Positions 32,827 through 40,944 of a stretch of DNA of 64,000 bases are shown here, piece after piece. The stretch comes from TA-20 sp035935115. GTDB lineage: Archaea; Thermoproteota; Nitrososphaeria; Nitrososphaerales; Nitrosopumilaceae. The stretch lies in the NCBI GenBank assembly GCA_035935115.1, contig DASYXK010000001.1, positions 1 through 64,000 on the forward strand, read 5' to 3'. The position numbers and the translations under genes are program-made. The notes under the pieces were generated by a model. That model did not search any database. It was not told the origin of the DNA and saw only the letters and a list, made by a program, of their open reading frames with translations. The first letter of the stretch is position 1, and each line of letters starts with the position of its first letter.

Positions 32827-33903
32827 CAACACATGAGAACCATCAGAAACAATAGATATTTTTTGTCTAGCACCCTGTGTTTTCAAAATATGATCCATTA
32901 CATATTTTATGCCACCAAATGATATCATGCCAAGCTTTTTAGTATAGAATTCTGGTAAGATAGAAACTATTCCTATTTGAAATTTTTTCTCAATCTCAGT
33001 TAAAAACAAAAGATCTTCCATTCCGTCTACGTATTTTGCTGGACTTTTCAGCCTGTCTAAACTCATTCTTCCTTCTATGTACTGCTGTATTGCATCAGAA
33101 CCTATACCATTACGACATTCTGCAAGAAGAATAGCTAACCCTTCTTCCTTAATTGCTTCAGAACAATTCCATAAAGAAGAAAGAGATCTACCAAATGTTT
33201 GGTCACTACTTTCTTTTCCGGTACTAATAATCATTGCACGGTGTTTTCCCACCTCATTTATTGCAATTGAAGAAAGAGATTTGGATATTGATGAAGTAGA
33301 TGATGGATGACCAACTGATAAATCTACTACACCTAATGAATTTGCTACAATCTCTATCGCAGATATATCAAAGGCATCTGTAAATTTCTGAGCTACCGTA
33401 AATGTTTGAAGGTCTTCTCCCGGGGCAGGTAGATCTCCCTTTCTTTTCTCATATGCAGCAAGCATGTGATCTTTTCCAAATCTTTTTACTAATTTTGTTG
33501 ATATTGTATTAAATCCAAAGAGCCCATCAAATTCCATTTCACCAATAAAAACCAAATTAGAGTTTGAAAGTTGTGACATATCAAATTCTGAAATTATCAA
33601 AGTAGGATCTGAAAAAATATTTTTTAGTACATGAAAATTAGCTTTGTCAACTAAAATTTTCGGTTTTGGAATTGATTTTTGATTACATTTTTCTAATAAT
33701 ATAGAAATTACTTTTTGTATGGATTTTGAATATTCTAGAATTACAAGTTCAGTTGGTTTTGTAAGATCAATTTGTTCAAGTTTAGTAGAAATTTCAATAT
33801 CTGTCAAGTTCATTCCTCCTGGCTCTATTTTTTTGTCAAGATTTTCAGCTCTGATATCTAATACAATGTCTGTAGGCCCATAACTAAGCCAAATCTCTGG
33901 CAT
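32818..33903 (-). CDS. LarA (DUF2088)-like protein
   Basis: A 361-aa protein. The C-terminal half carries a segment of the LarA/nickel-dependent racemase family: AMIISTGKESSDQTFGRSL followed by ECRNGIGSDAIQQYI, with the conserved AEC.GIG element of the family. The N-terminal opening (IWLSYGPTDIVLDI) fits the LarA-N entry strand. The family's nickel-pincer Lys and His cannot be placed with certainty, and the sequence is divergent, so enzymatic racemase activity is doubtful. No larB, larC or larE are in the window. Divergent from pyrE. Confidence 0.5.
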   Translation of the reverse strand: MPEIWLSYGPTDIVLDIRAENLDKKIEPGGMNLTDIEISTKLEQIDLTKPTELVILEYSKSIQKVISILLEKCNQKSIPKPKILVDKANFHVLKNIFSDPTLIISEFDMSQLSNSNLVFIGEMEFDGLFGFNTISTKLVKRFGKDHMLAAYEKRKGDLPAPGEDLQTFTVAQKFTDAFDISAIEIVANSLGVVDLSVGHPSSTSSISKSLSSIAINEVGKHRAMIISTGKESSDQTFGRSLSSLWNCSEAIKEEGLAILLAECRNGIGSDAIQQYIEGRMSLDRLKSPAKYVDGMEDLLFLTEIEKKFQIGIVSILPEFYTKKLGMISFGGIKYVMDHILKTQGARQKISIVSDGSHVLLR

Positions 33904-33953
33904 AAGACTACCGATAGGACAATTAAAATAAATCTAGTTCAGTTAATTTTGCT

Positions 33954-34562
33954 GTGGAGTTTGTCAAAGAATTTGCAACTTTTTTGTACCAAAACGGTGC
34001 AATCAAGTTTGGAAATTTTAAACTTTCAAGTGGTAAAGATAGTCCTTATTATATTGATTTAAGGATTGTTCCAAGTTTTCCACACCAATTTCGTAAAATG
34101 ATAAAAGCGCTGCAAAGTTCTATATCTGAAAAGATAGGATTTGACAGTTTTGATTGTATTGCTTCTGTTCCTACCTCTGGACTGGTGATTGCATCAGCTC
34201 TTGCTATTGAAACTGTAAAACCTCTCATATACATAAGACAAAAGCCGAAAGATTATGGCACTGAGAATGTAATAGAGGGAAAAATAGCAGAAGGATCCAG
34301 AGTATTACTTGTTGATGACGTTGGAACAACTGGTCTTTCTCTACTAAACGCCATCAAAGCACTCAAAACTTCAAAAATGGTTGTAACAGATGCGTTTACA
34401 ATAATAAATAGATTTGAGGGTGCAAGGGAGCTTTTAGCATCTGAAAATGTAAGATTATATGAAATTACCGATATCATAGCACTAAGCTCCATATTACATA
34501 AGGCAAATTTGCTTGATGATGAAATTTTTGAGCGAATTAAAAAACAAATAGGTCTAATCTGA
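33954..34562 (+). CDS. pyrE: Orotate phosphoribosyltransferase
   Basis: A 202-aa enzyme that adds orotate to phosphoribosyl pyrophosphate, giving OMP in pyrimidine synthesis. GTG start at 33954. The N-terminal GNFKLSSGKDSPYYIDLR (about 21-38) binds orotate and the PRPP-binding VLLVDDVGTTGLS (about 118-130) is textbook. The flexible loop RQKPKDYGTENVIEG lies between. Its promoter region is shared with the LarA-like gene. Confidence 0.94.
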   Translation: MEFVKEFATFLYQNGAIKFGNFKLSSGKDSPYYIDLRIVPSFPHQFRKMIKALQSSISEKIGFDSFDCIASVPTSGLVIASALAIETVKPLIYIRQKPKDYGTENVIEGKIAEGSRVLLVDDVGTTGLSLLNAIKALKTSKMVVTDAFTIINRFEGARELLASENVRLYEITDIIALSSILHKANLLDDEIFERIKKQIGLI

Positions 34563-34585
34563 AGCCAAAAAAAAGACTTACAGAG

Positions 34586-35149
34586 TTAGCTTTCGTAGAT
34601 CATTAGTTCTTTTTCTTCCAGCAAGGTGTGCAAATTATGTACTGCTCTATATACTTCTGATTCTTTTTTTGCTCCAGTACAAACAAGTTTTCCTGACGCA
34701 AAAAGTAAGATTACTGTTTTAGGATCAAGCATTCTATGTATCAAACCCGGAAATTGTTCTGGTTCATACATACTTCGTGGAAGAGTTCTTGCAGCCTGTT
34801 CTAAGTGAATTTTTCCTCCAAGGCTTGCAGATGCCACTATGTTCTGAATAACTATGACGGCATCTTTTTTTATTTTGATACCACCCTTTCGAAGTTTTTG
34901 CACTACACTTCTTACTGCTTTGATAGACTGTTCTTCTGATTTTGCGCCGGTACAAACCATCTTACCAGAACTAAAAATCAATGTTGCAGTTTTTGGGGAT
35001 TTTAGTCTGAAGACTAAACCTGGGAATTGATCAGGATGATACTCAACATCAGGAAAAGTTTGCGTGATTACATTGAGATCAATTCTTTGATCCACCGATG
35101 CCGAGGCCACAACATTTTCTATGCTGACAATTGGCTTTGTTTGAGGCAT
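34586..35149 (-). CDS. tbp: TATA-box binding protein
   Basis: A 187-aa protein made of two near-repeat halves (about 8-92 and 99-183), each containing QFPGL(V/I)(F/H)R and SGK(M/L)VCTGAK, the saddle-shaped TBP fold. It recognises box A in archaeal promoters together with TFB. ATG at 35149 is preceded by two TATA-like boxes. It is convergent with pyrE. Confidence 0.97.
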   Translation of the reverse strand: MPQTKPIVSIENVVASASVDQRIDLNVITQTFPDVEYHPDQFPGLVFRLKSPKTATLIFSSGKMVCTGAKSEEQSIKAVRSVVQKLRKGGIKIKKDAVIVIQNIVASASLGGKIHLEQAARTLPRSMYEPEQFPGLIHRMLDPKTVILLFASGKLVCTGAKKESEVYRAVHNLHTLLEEKELMIYES

Positions 35150-35156
35150 TTTTTTT

Positions 35157-35183
35157 CTTTATATAAGGGCTTTATATATACTC
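35157..35183 (-). promoter_or_regulatory. Two tandem TATA-like boxes at tbp
   Basis: On the minus strand, GTATATATAAAG (about 35172-35183) is 23-34 bp before the tbp ATG, and a second CTTATATAAAG (35157-35167) is only 8-18 bp before it. The distal one has the correct spacing for a leaderless start; the proximal one could compete for TBP, suggesting autoregulation. Confidence 0.5.
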
Positions 35184-35550
35184 TGTAACTTTTTACCACC
35201 AATATTTTATCAAATTTATCAAATTCTTTATAATTTAAAAAATTGTTTAGGCAGCTCAGACAAATGCCTTTACATCACACGATTCAGATATAACTCTGAT
35301 TCTTCATTGCGGCCTATTGAAAATCAGTATTTGCTTATTTTAAAACTAGTGGCAATGACTAATCATTTTATGATTACCGTTTTTATCATAAACCAAAAAT
35401 CAAAGCAAACATAACTTCATTTGGCTTCTCAGAGTTATGTTAACTACATATCACTATACCGAAAATTATTCCATTTGGCCAATTAATGAATATGTCATTA
35501 CAAAAATGAATGTAATTTACTGCAAGTTTGTATCTATAATCAAAAAATAG
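35184..35550. other. Intergenic stretch without a recognisable gene
   Basis: Nearly 370 bp between tbp and the tRNA gene hold no convincing reading frame. I see an inverted repeat AACATAACT/AGTTATGTT at 35408-35441 (9-bp stem, 16-nt loop) and a shorter TAATCA/TGATTA repeat around 35361-35377. These may be RNA structure or terminators. Confidence 0.5.
35408..35441. repeat. 9-bp inverted repeat in the tbp-tRNA gap
   Basis: AACATAACT (35408-35416) and AGTTATGTT (35433-35441) flank a 16-nt loop. The arms are perfectly complementary. It could be a hairpin in a small RNA or a protein site. Confidence 0.45.
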
Positions 35551-35624
35551 TGGGCCCAAAGGGCTTCGATCCCTTGGCTCACCGGTTATGAGCCGGTTAC
35601 TCTACCAAGCTGAGTTATGGGCCC
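35551..35624 (-). tRNA. tRNA with CAU anticodon (tRNA-Met, or tRNA-Ile2)
   Basis: A complete cloverleaf on the minus strand: GGGCCCA pairs perfectly with TGGGCCC, D-stem ACTC/GAGT, anticodon stem ACCGG/CCGGT around CTCATAA (anticodon CAT), T-stem AAGGG/CCCTT, discriminator A. The CAU anticodon is used by elongator Met and by agmatidine-modified Ile2; the GGGCCCA acceptor resembles archaeal tRNA-Ile2 in my memory, so identity is open. It does not look like the initiator. The T-loop is ATCGAAG, with A at position 54 instead of the usual U. Confidence 0.88.
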
Positions 35625-35665
35625 CCGCACAAACAATTTTGTATGCAGTATAAAATAGTATAGAG

Positions 35666-36301
35666 TTAACAGTAAGCTTCGTAACAACTATCAAGTAACA
35701 TATTCTGCGCCGCAACTGATTTACTTGCAATATTAAATAATTCTTCTTCATTTTCTATTGGTGTTTTTTCAAGAATTTTTCTCCACAATGCAGCATGTCG
35801 TATATCAGCTTCTGTATGTAGTCTAAAGTATTCAATTGCATCATCAGTTGTTATATTATAGAACTTTCTTAGTCCATCAATTTTTGATAAGCTTATTTTT
35901 GGAATTTCTTGTTCAAGAGCATACATTGCAGCAGCAGCACCTTCAAATGTAGTCATAAGTTTTGAAAGATTTGAGACAGCCTGTCTTGTCTTTTCAAGAC
36001 CTACATATTCTTCTAATTCTCTTGTAGAGACACCTAATGAATCAGCAAATTTCATCCATGGCACTATATGTTCAGATTCTTCTTTTTGATTTGCCGCAAT
36101 TGTATCTTTACCATGAGATGCGTTTTCCATAATCATATTTACAAATGTAGGTACTGCTTTAACAAGTTGAAAATATTCTTTTGAATAACCACTAAGAGAT
36201 TCAAGTGTTAGTGTTCCTTCATTCCACATAACATAAAATTTATGCTTCAACAAACTTTGTTTTTCTATTAACTGATCGATTCTTGTTACAAGAGAATTCA
36301 T
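35666..36301 (-). CDS. TenA/CADD-like heme-oxygenase-fold protein
   Basis: A 211-aa helical protein of the HO-fold (TenA/PqqC/CADD) group. YVMWNEGTLTLESLSGYSKEYF fits the N-terminal helix pair, KEESEH (73-78) supplies a metal-binding Glu and His, and HTEADIRH (162-169) gives His162, Asp166 and His169, the di-iron ligand pattern of CADD-type HDO proteins; Glu130 lies in MYALEQ. CADD from chlamydiae, and a homologue in Nitrosomonas, make p-aminobenzoate from their own tyrosine; tyrosines at 23, 39, 43 and 127 are available. A folate-related role is thus plausible but unproven. Confidence 0.65.
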   Translation of the reverse strand: MNSLVTRIDQLIEKQSLLKHKFYVMWNEGTLTLESLSGYSKEYFQLVKAVPTFVNMIMENASHGKDTIAANQKEESEHIVPWMKFADSLGVSTRELEEYVGLEKTRQAVSNLSKLMTTFEGAAAAMYALEQEIPKISLSKIDGLRKFYNITTDDAIEYFRLHTEADIRHAALWRKILEKTPIENEEELFNIASKSVAAQNMLLDSCYEAYC

Positions 36302-36385
36302 GCGATTTATGAAATTCAGCCAATAAAAAAATCTTTTGAATCACTTCAAAAGGATTTTATGGACAGAAAACCGGATGCAATTTGG

Positions 36386-36476
36386 GCTCCAGTGGTGTAG
36401 ACCGGTCAAGCATGGTGGACTTTCAATCCACCGACCCGGGTTCAAATTCTATTTGATGAAAATCCCGGCTGGAGCA
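36386..36476 (+). tRNA. tRNA-Glu (UUC) with a 16-nt insertion in the T-loop
   Basis: Acceptor GCTCCAG/CTGGAGC, D-arm GTGT/GCAT, anticodon stem GTGGA/TCCAC around CTTTCAA (anticodon TTC), then T-stem CCGGG/CCCGG. The T-loop should be seven bases TTCAAAT; instead 16 extra bases lie between 36444 and 36463, giving TTCAAA...ATCCC. Removing 16 bases restores a perfect 75-nt tRNA-Glu with discriminator A. The insertion includes CAAAT/ATTTG complementarity able to form part of a bulge-helix-bulge, as expected of archaeal introns, and noncanonical intron positions are known in thaumarchaea and crenarchaea. Confidence 0.85.
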
Positions 36477-36513
36477 CTACAAAAGCATTAATATTGTAAT
36501 ACAAGGTTAAGCT

Positions 36514-37377
36514 GTGTGCAGATTTTTGGATAGAAAAAATCTTGAAATTAACCCATTATTAAAAGACTACAAACAATATGTAGATAAAATAAACGCTGCA
36601 CTTAAACATGAATTAGAACTTTATTCTGCTTCTGAATTTGTTGAACCTCTTCAATATGCTCTTGATGGAGGAAAAAGGATTAGACCGATTATTCTTCTAT
36701 TATCTGCAGAAAGTGTAGGAAATTGTGACGAAAATGCATATGTTGCTTCTTGCGCGGTTGAATTGTTACATACAGAATCAGTGATACATGACGATATCAT
36801 CGATAATGAGATTTTAAGAAGGAGAAAAGACCCATTTCATATAAAATATGGCTATAATACGAGCATAATTACAGGTGATTTTGTTCTAGGCTTGATTTTA
36901 AACATATCATCAAGACTGAATAATCCTAGAATTGCAAGCGAGCTTGCTAACACCGCTATGATGATGAGTGATGGTGAAATGATTGAGACCAGATTAGAAT
37001 CAAGCGAAGATGTTACTTTTGATGATTATCTTAAGGTAATTGAGTATAAAACTGCAACAGCTTTTGAAGCCGCTTCAAAAATTGGTGCTATACTTGGAGG
37101 TGGAACAGAGGATCAAATACTTGCTCTTGCTGAATATGGAAAAAATATAGGAATTGCATATCAAATTCATGATGATCTGCAGGATTGGAATAATGAAGAT
37201 AAATTATTTAATGCTTTAATAAAAAAGAGCTCGGATCCACGCAATATCTTTAATCATATGGATTTCTTGCTAAAAGATTATTCTCAAAAATCAAAAACAG
37301 GTTTGAGAAAAATCAAAGCAGGTCCTGCAAAATCTCATCTAGAGAATCTTGTAGATCTTACAATGTTTAGTGTATAG
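36514..37377 (+). CDS. Geranylgeranyl-type polyprenyl diphosphate synthase
   Basis: A 287-aa trans-prenyltransferase with both aspartate-rich motifs: DDIID (93-97, first) and DDLQD (about 225-229, second), and GGKRIRP (52-58) for isopentenyl diphosphate. It builds C20 or similar isoprenoid chains for archaeal lipids; chain length cannot be fixed but the residues before the first DDxxD (HTESVIH) do not carry the bulky farnesyl-type aromatic. GTG start at 36514. It converges with nuoN and overlaps it by 11 bases. Confidence 0.88.
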   Translation: MCRFLDRKNLEINPLLKDYKQYVDKINAALKHELELYSASEFVEPLQYALDGGKRIRPIILLLSAESVGNCDENAYVASCAVELLHTESVIHDDIIDNEILRRRKDPFHIKYGYNTSIITGDFVLGLILNISSRLNNPRIASELANTAMMMSDGEMIETRLESSEDVTFDDYLKVIEYKTATAFEAASKIGAILGGGTEDQILALAEYGKNIGIAYQIHDDLQDWNNEDKLFNALIKKSSDPRNIFNHMDFLLKDYSQKSKTGLRKIKAGPAKSHLENLVDLTMFSV

Positions 37378-38854
37378 TTGAAAGTGCACTAAGATTTGGA
37401 ACTGCCGATTTCGCAAATTCAATTATTGGATCAGGATAAACTCCAATTCCTACCATGAATATAATTGAGAATATCATAACGGCAATTATAGATTTTGGTT
37501 CTTTTACTCTCTTGTCGGATTCACCTTCTTCAAAGTACATCTTTCTTATTATCCAACCATAGTATGCAAGAGAGAGTGCACTGTTTAGAACACCTGCCAC
37601 TGCAAGATAAGGAGCCCACGGTGCTACAGAGCCAGCGTTGATAGCTGCACCAAACAACATAAGTTTACTCCAGAATCCATTTAGTGGAGGAACACCTGCT
37701 AGCGCAAGTAATGAAATTACCAATCCAAGTGATGTTATTGGCATTCGTTTTCCTAGACCGCGTAACTTGTCAATGTGTGAGACTGCCAGTGTAGTAATTA
37801 TTCCAGCTGCTGCAATAAAGGCAGCTGCTTTCATTACTGCGTGATTTAATATATGAAAGAGTGATGCTTGAATACCAATTTGGGAAAAAGGTGCAACACT
37901 TAATCCAATCAGTATGTATCCAGCATGACCTATACTGGAATATGCAAGCATTCTAGTGAGATTCTTTTGCATTATTGCAGCCAAGTTACCTACAGTCATT
38001 GTTATAATAGCAATTATTCCAAGTGCAAAAGCCCAATCAACGTTTAGGGCAATTGTACCCATTATTATTACACGTAAAGCAGCAGCAAATCCCGCCTTCT
38101 TTGTACCTGCTGCTAAAAGTCCAGCAATAGTAGGTGGAGAACCCTCGTATGTATCAGGAAGCCACATGTGAAATGGTACAAGACCGATTTTAAATCCAAA
38201 TCCTGCGATAAACATACCTACTGCTAAAAGTGCTAGTGGCATCATATTGGGTCCAAGTTTTGAGAATCCTGAAATCACATCTCCTATGTTAGTCGAACCT
38301 GTAAGTCCATATGCAATAGATATTCCATAAATTATAATTCCTGACGACAAAGCTCCAAACAAAAAGTATTTGATTGCAGCTTCATTTGAGGATGGATCTT
38401 TTTTATTAAATCCTGCAAGAACATAAGTTGGAATACTCATGAGTTCCCAAGCTACAAACAACATTACTAAATCAGTAGAATATGCAATAAGCACCATTCC
38501 AATGGATGCAAGAAGTATCAAAGAATAGTATACAGCATGGTTAGATCTTCCCCGCATGTAATTAAATGAACCAACTGTTGTCATTATGCTAACAATAAGC
38601 ATAGCAATTGCAAAAAATGAACCAAATGTATCATCAACAAGAACATTTTTTGAAAATATTGCTGCGGGCATGATATGCTTCGAAAGAATTTGATATGCAA
38701 CAAAGCAAATTGCTGCAATCAAAGCTCCAAATGCTATTCCTCCATATAATGAGGAACCGCGTTCTTTTCTTATTATGCTAATAACTGGAAGTATTACTCC
38801 TACTGCCCCCAGTAGCATAGTTAGAATGATTGGCGTTGATGTAAATTCTATCAT
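37367..38854 (-). CDS. nuoN: Complex I subunit N
   Basis: A 495-aa antiporter-like membrane subunit (14 helices expected) of the NADH-dehydrogenase-like complex, part of its proton-pumping arm. Conserved lysines and a Glu occur in the usual places: AWELMSIPTYVLAGFNKKD (Glu in the fifth helix) and AGTKKAGFAAALR (Lys in the eighth). It is the last gene of the nuo operon, 9 bp after nuoL. The genes encoding NuoE, F, G are absent, so electrons enter from ferredoxin or another donor rather than NADH. Confidence 0.96.
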   Translation of the reverse strand: MIEFTSTPIILTMLLGAVGVILPVISIIRKERGSSLYGGIAFGALIAAICFVAYQILSKHIMPAAIFSKNVLVDDTFGSFFAIAMLIVSIMTTVGSFNYMRGRSNHAVYYSLILLASIGMVLIAYSTDLVMLFVAWELMSIPTYVLAGFNKKDPSSNEAAIKYFLFGALSSGIIIYGISIAYGLTGSTNIGDVISGFSKLGPNMMPLALLAVGMFIAGFGFKIGLVPFHMWLPDTYEGSPPTIAGLLAAGTKKAGFAAALRVIIMGTIALNVDWAFALGIIAIITMTVGNLAAIMQKNLTRMLAYSSIGHAGYILIGLSVAPFSQIGIQASLFHILNHAVMKAAAFIAAAGIITTLAVSHIDKLRGLGKRMPITSLGLVISLLALAGVPPLNGFWSKLMLFGAAINAGSVAPWAPYLAVAGVLNSALSLAYYGWIIRKMYFEEGESDKRVKEPKSIIAVMIFSIIFMVGIGVYPDPIIEFAKSAVPNLSALSTIH

Positions 38855-38863
38855 TTTTTTCTC

Positions 38864-40942
38864 CTAAATTAACAAAAGGAGTACTACGAATAGTATTCCA
38901 GCTCCAAATACATACAAATATGATTGAGAAATTCCAGTTTGAGTTCCTTGTAATATTCGTGCACCAACAGCAACTGCCTTTTGTGGGCCTGTGTTAAAAC
39001 CTTCGATTACAACATTTTCAAAGTATCTGTATACCCCTCTTCCAAAATATAATGGCCCTATTACAAAAGCCCAGTAGATCAAGGAGTTAAGATACCATCT
39101 ATTTAGGAAGAATTTGTGAATGGAATAGAAAAATAAATTAGAATTTACAAACTTCACAGGATCTACAAATCTTCCTATATAGAAGACATATCCCAATCCA
39201 AATCCAATTCCAAACGCAACAAGTGATGCAGTAAGTGCAATAGGATTAACTCCATTCAAAAATCCTCCAAGCACTGATTGTGATTCTATGGCAACAGTTC
39301 CAAGTCCTGATTTTATTCCAAAATAGGTGCTAAGATAATCTGTAAAGATTCTATGTATTTCATGTTCAAATGATAATCCAATGATACCAATTCCTATTGT
39401 AAGTACTGCAAGTATACCATATGGTACCCACATTGATGCACTTGCTTCATGAATATGATGACCTTCTTTTTCCATATTTTCTACATGTTTACTTTTATTT
39501 CCAAAGAAGACCATGCCGATCATTCTGGTAGTGTAAAATGCAGTAATTATAGCAGTAATGAGTGCAATTACAAATATTGGTAATGCCCACGTATTTCCAG
39601 ATTCGTATACAGCTGCAAAGATTGCATCTTTACTCCAAAATCCAGCAGTGATAAACGGAGCACCCATTAGTGCAAGTCCTGCAGCCCACATGAATGCATA
39701 TGTTTTCTTCATATATTTTCTCAATCCTCCCATATCTGTCATGAATCGAGAACCTACAATGTGTAATAACGATCCTGCCGCCATGAAAAGCGATGCCTTG
39801 AACATTGCGTGAGATATCAGATGGAAGAATCCTGCAGTGTAACCGTCAACAAATTGTCTTGACAATCCTGCTATACCAAGTGCCATCATCATATAACCAA
39901 TCTGTGAACCTGTGGAATATGCAAGAACTTTCTTAATTTCTGGATGAACCATTCCCTGAGTTGCAAGCAATAATGCGGTAATTGCACCTACCCATGTAAC
40001 AACCTCAAAGAATTGATCCATGTTAATACCAATAGCAGCTAATGCAAAGAACAATGGTCCTAATCTTGCGACCAAAAATACTCCGGCCTTAACCATTGTT
40101 GCAGCGTGTATCAAAGCTGAAACTGCTGTAGGACCAGTCATGGCCTCAAGTAGCCATTCATTAAGTGGAAATTGTGCTGATTTTCCTACTGCACCACCAA
40201 AAAGCAAAACTGCTGCAGGAATCAAGAGATGTTGTGCTGACATTGCAGTAGCCCATTCAGTATGTTGAGTCAATTCTCTAAATCCAAATGTACCAGCAAA
40301 TGCAAAAATCAAAAACATTCCAGATAACATCATTATGTCGCCAACTTTGGTCATAATGAATGCCTTTATTCCTGAATGTGTTGGCGAATAGTAGTCTACT
40401 ACTCCAAGAACCTTGCGTCCTTCAATTCCAACATGATCTTTCTTTTTATCTCTATACCAGAAACCTACTAGGGCGTAAGAAGCTAATCCTACTCCTTCCC
40501 ATCCAAAGAAGAGCTGCAAAAAGTTATCTGAAAGAACAATCAGCTGCATAGACCCAACAAAGAATGTCATCCAGAACCAGAATCTTGTAATGTCTTTATC
40601 GCCCTTCATGTAACCCGTACTATATACAAAAATCAAAAATGAGATCCATCCAACTACGTTTGCCATTATAATGGCAAGAGGATCAGCCAGAATTCCTGCC
40701 TTTAATCCGATTGATGAGATCCATGAAACTTGATTATGAATTTCATGGTTTCCTAGTGCAAGTGGCAAAAGTGTAGCTGCAGAAATTGCACTTGCTAAAG
40801 CAAATGCCACAGCAACTCCACCAGTAGCTCTTTTTGAAATTTTTGCAACTCCTGGTATTATCAGAGCTGCAATAAACGGCAAAATCCAGATAGCCCATAC
40901 GCTAAGAGAACTAGAGGATAAATCAAAGGGTAAAATAACCAT
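38864..40942 (-). CDS. nuoL: Complex I subunit L
   Basis: A 692-aa antiporter-like subunit with the long lateral C-terminal helix region typical of NuoL. Key elements: LFFGWEGVGLASYALVGFWYRDKK (Glu of the fifth helix), ALIHAATMVKAGVFLVARL (Lys of the seventh helix), STGSQIGYMMMALGIA. Membrane proton-pumping arm of complex I. Two bases separate it from nuoM. Confidence 0.97.
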   Translation of the reverse strand: MVILPFDLSSSSLSVWAIWILPFIAALIIPGVAKISKRATGGVAVAFALASAISAATLLPLALGNHEIHNQVSWISSIGLKAGILADPLAIIMANVVGWISFLIFVYSTGYMKGDKDITRFWFWMTFFVGSMQLIVLSDNFLQLFFGWEGVGLASYALVGFWYRDKKKDHVGIEGRKVLGVVDYYSPTHSGIKAFIMTKVGDIMMLSGMFLIFAFAGTFGFRELTQHTEWATAMSAQHLLIPAAVLLFGGAVGKSAQFPLNEWLLEAMTGPTAVSALIHAATMVKAGVFLVARLGPLFFALAAIGINMDQFFEVVTWVGAITALLLATQGMVHPEIKKVLAYSTGSQIGYMMMALGIAGLSRQFVDGYTAGFFHLISHAMFKASLFMAAGSLLHIVGSRFMTDMGGLRKYMKKTYAFMWAAGLALMGAPFITAGFWSKDAIFAAVYESGNTWALPIFVIALITAIITAFYTTRMIGMVFFGNKSKHVENMEKEGHHIHEASASMWVPYGILAVLTIGIGIIGLSFEHEIHRIFTDYLSTYFGIKSGLGTVAIESQSVLGGFLNGVNPIALTASLVAFGIGFGLGYVFYIGRFVDPVKFVNSNLFFYSIHKFFLNRWYLNSLIYWAFVIGPLYFGRGVYRYFENVVIEGFNTGPQKAVAVGARILQGTQTGISQSYLYVFGAGILFVVLLLLI

Positions 40943-40944
40943 TC

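Noticed and set aside
35184..35550. Possible hidden small gene between tbp and tRNA
   Set aside because: All frames contain early stops or lack a start with a TATA-like element; no conserved protein motif.
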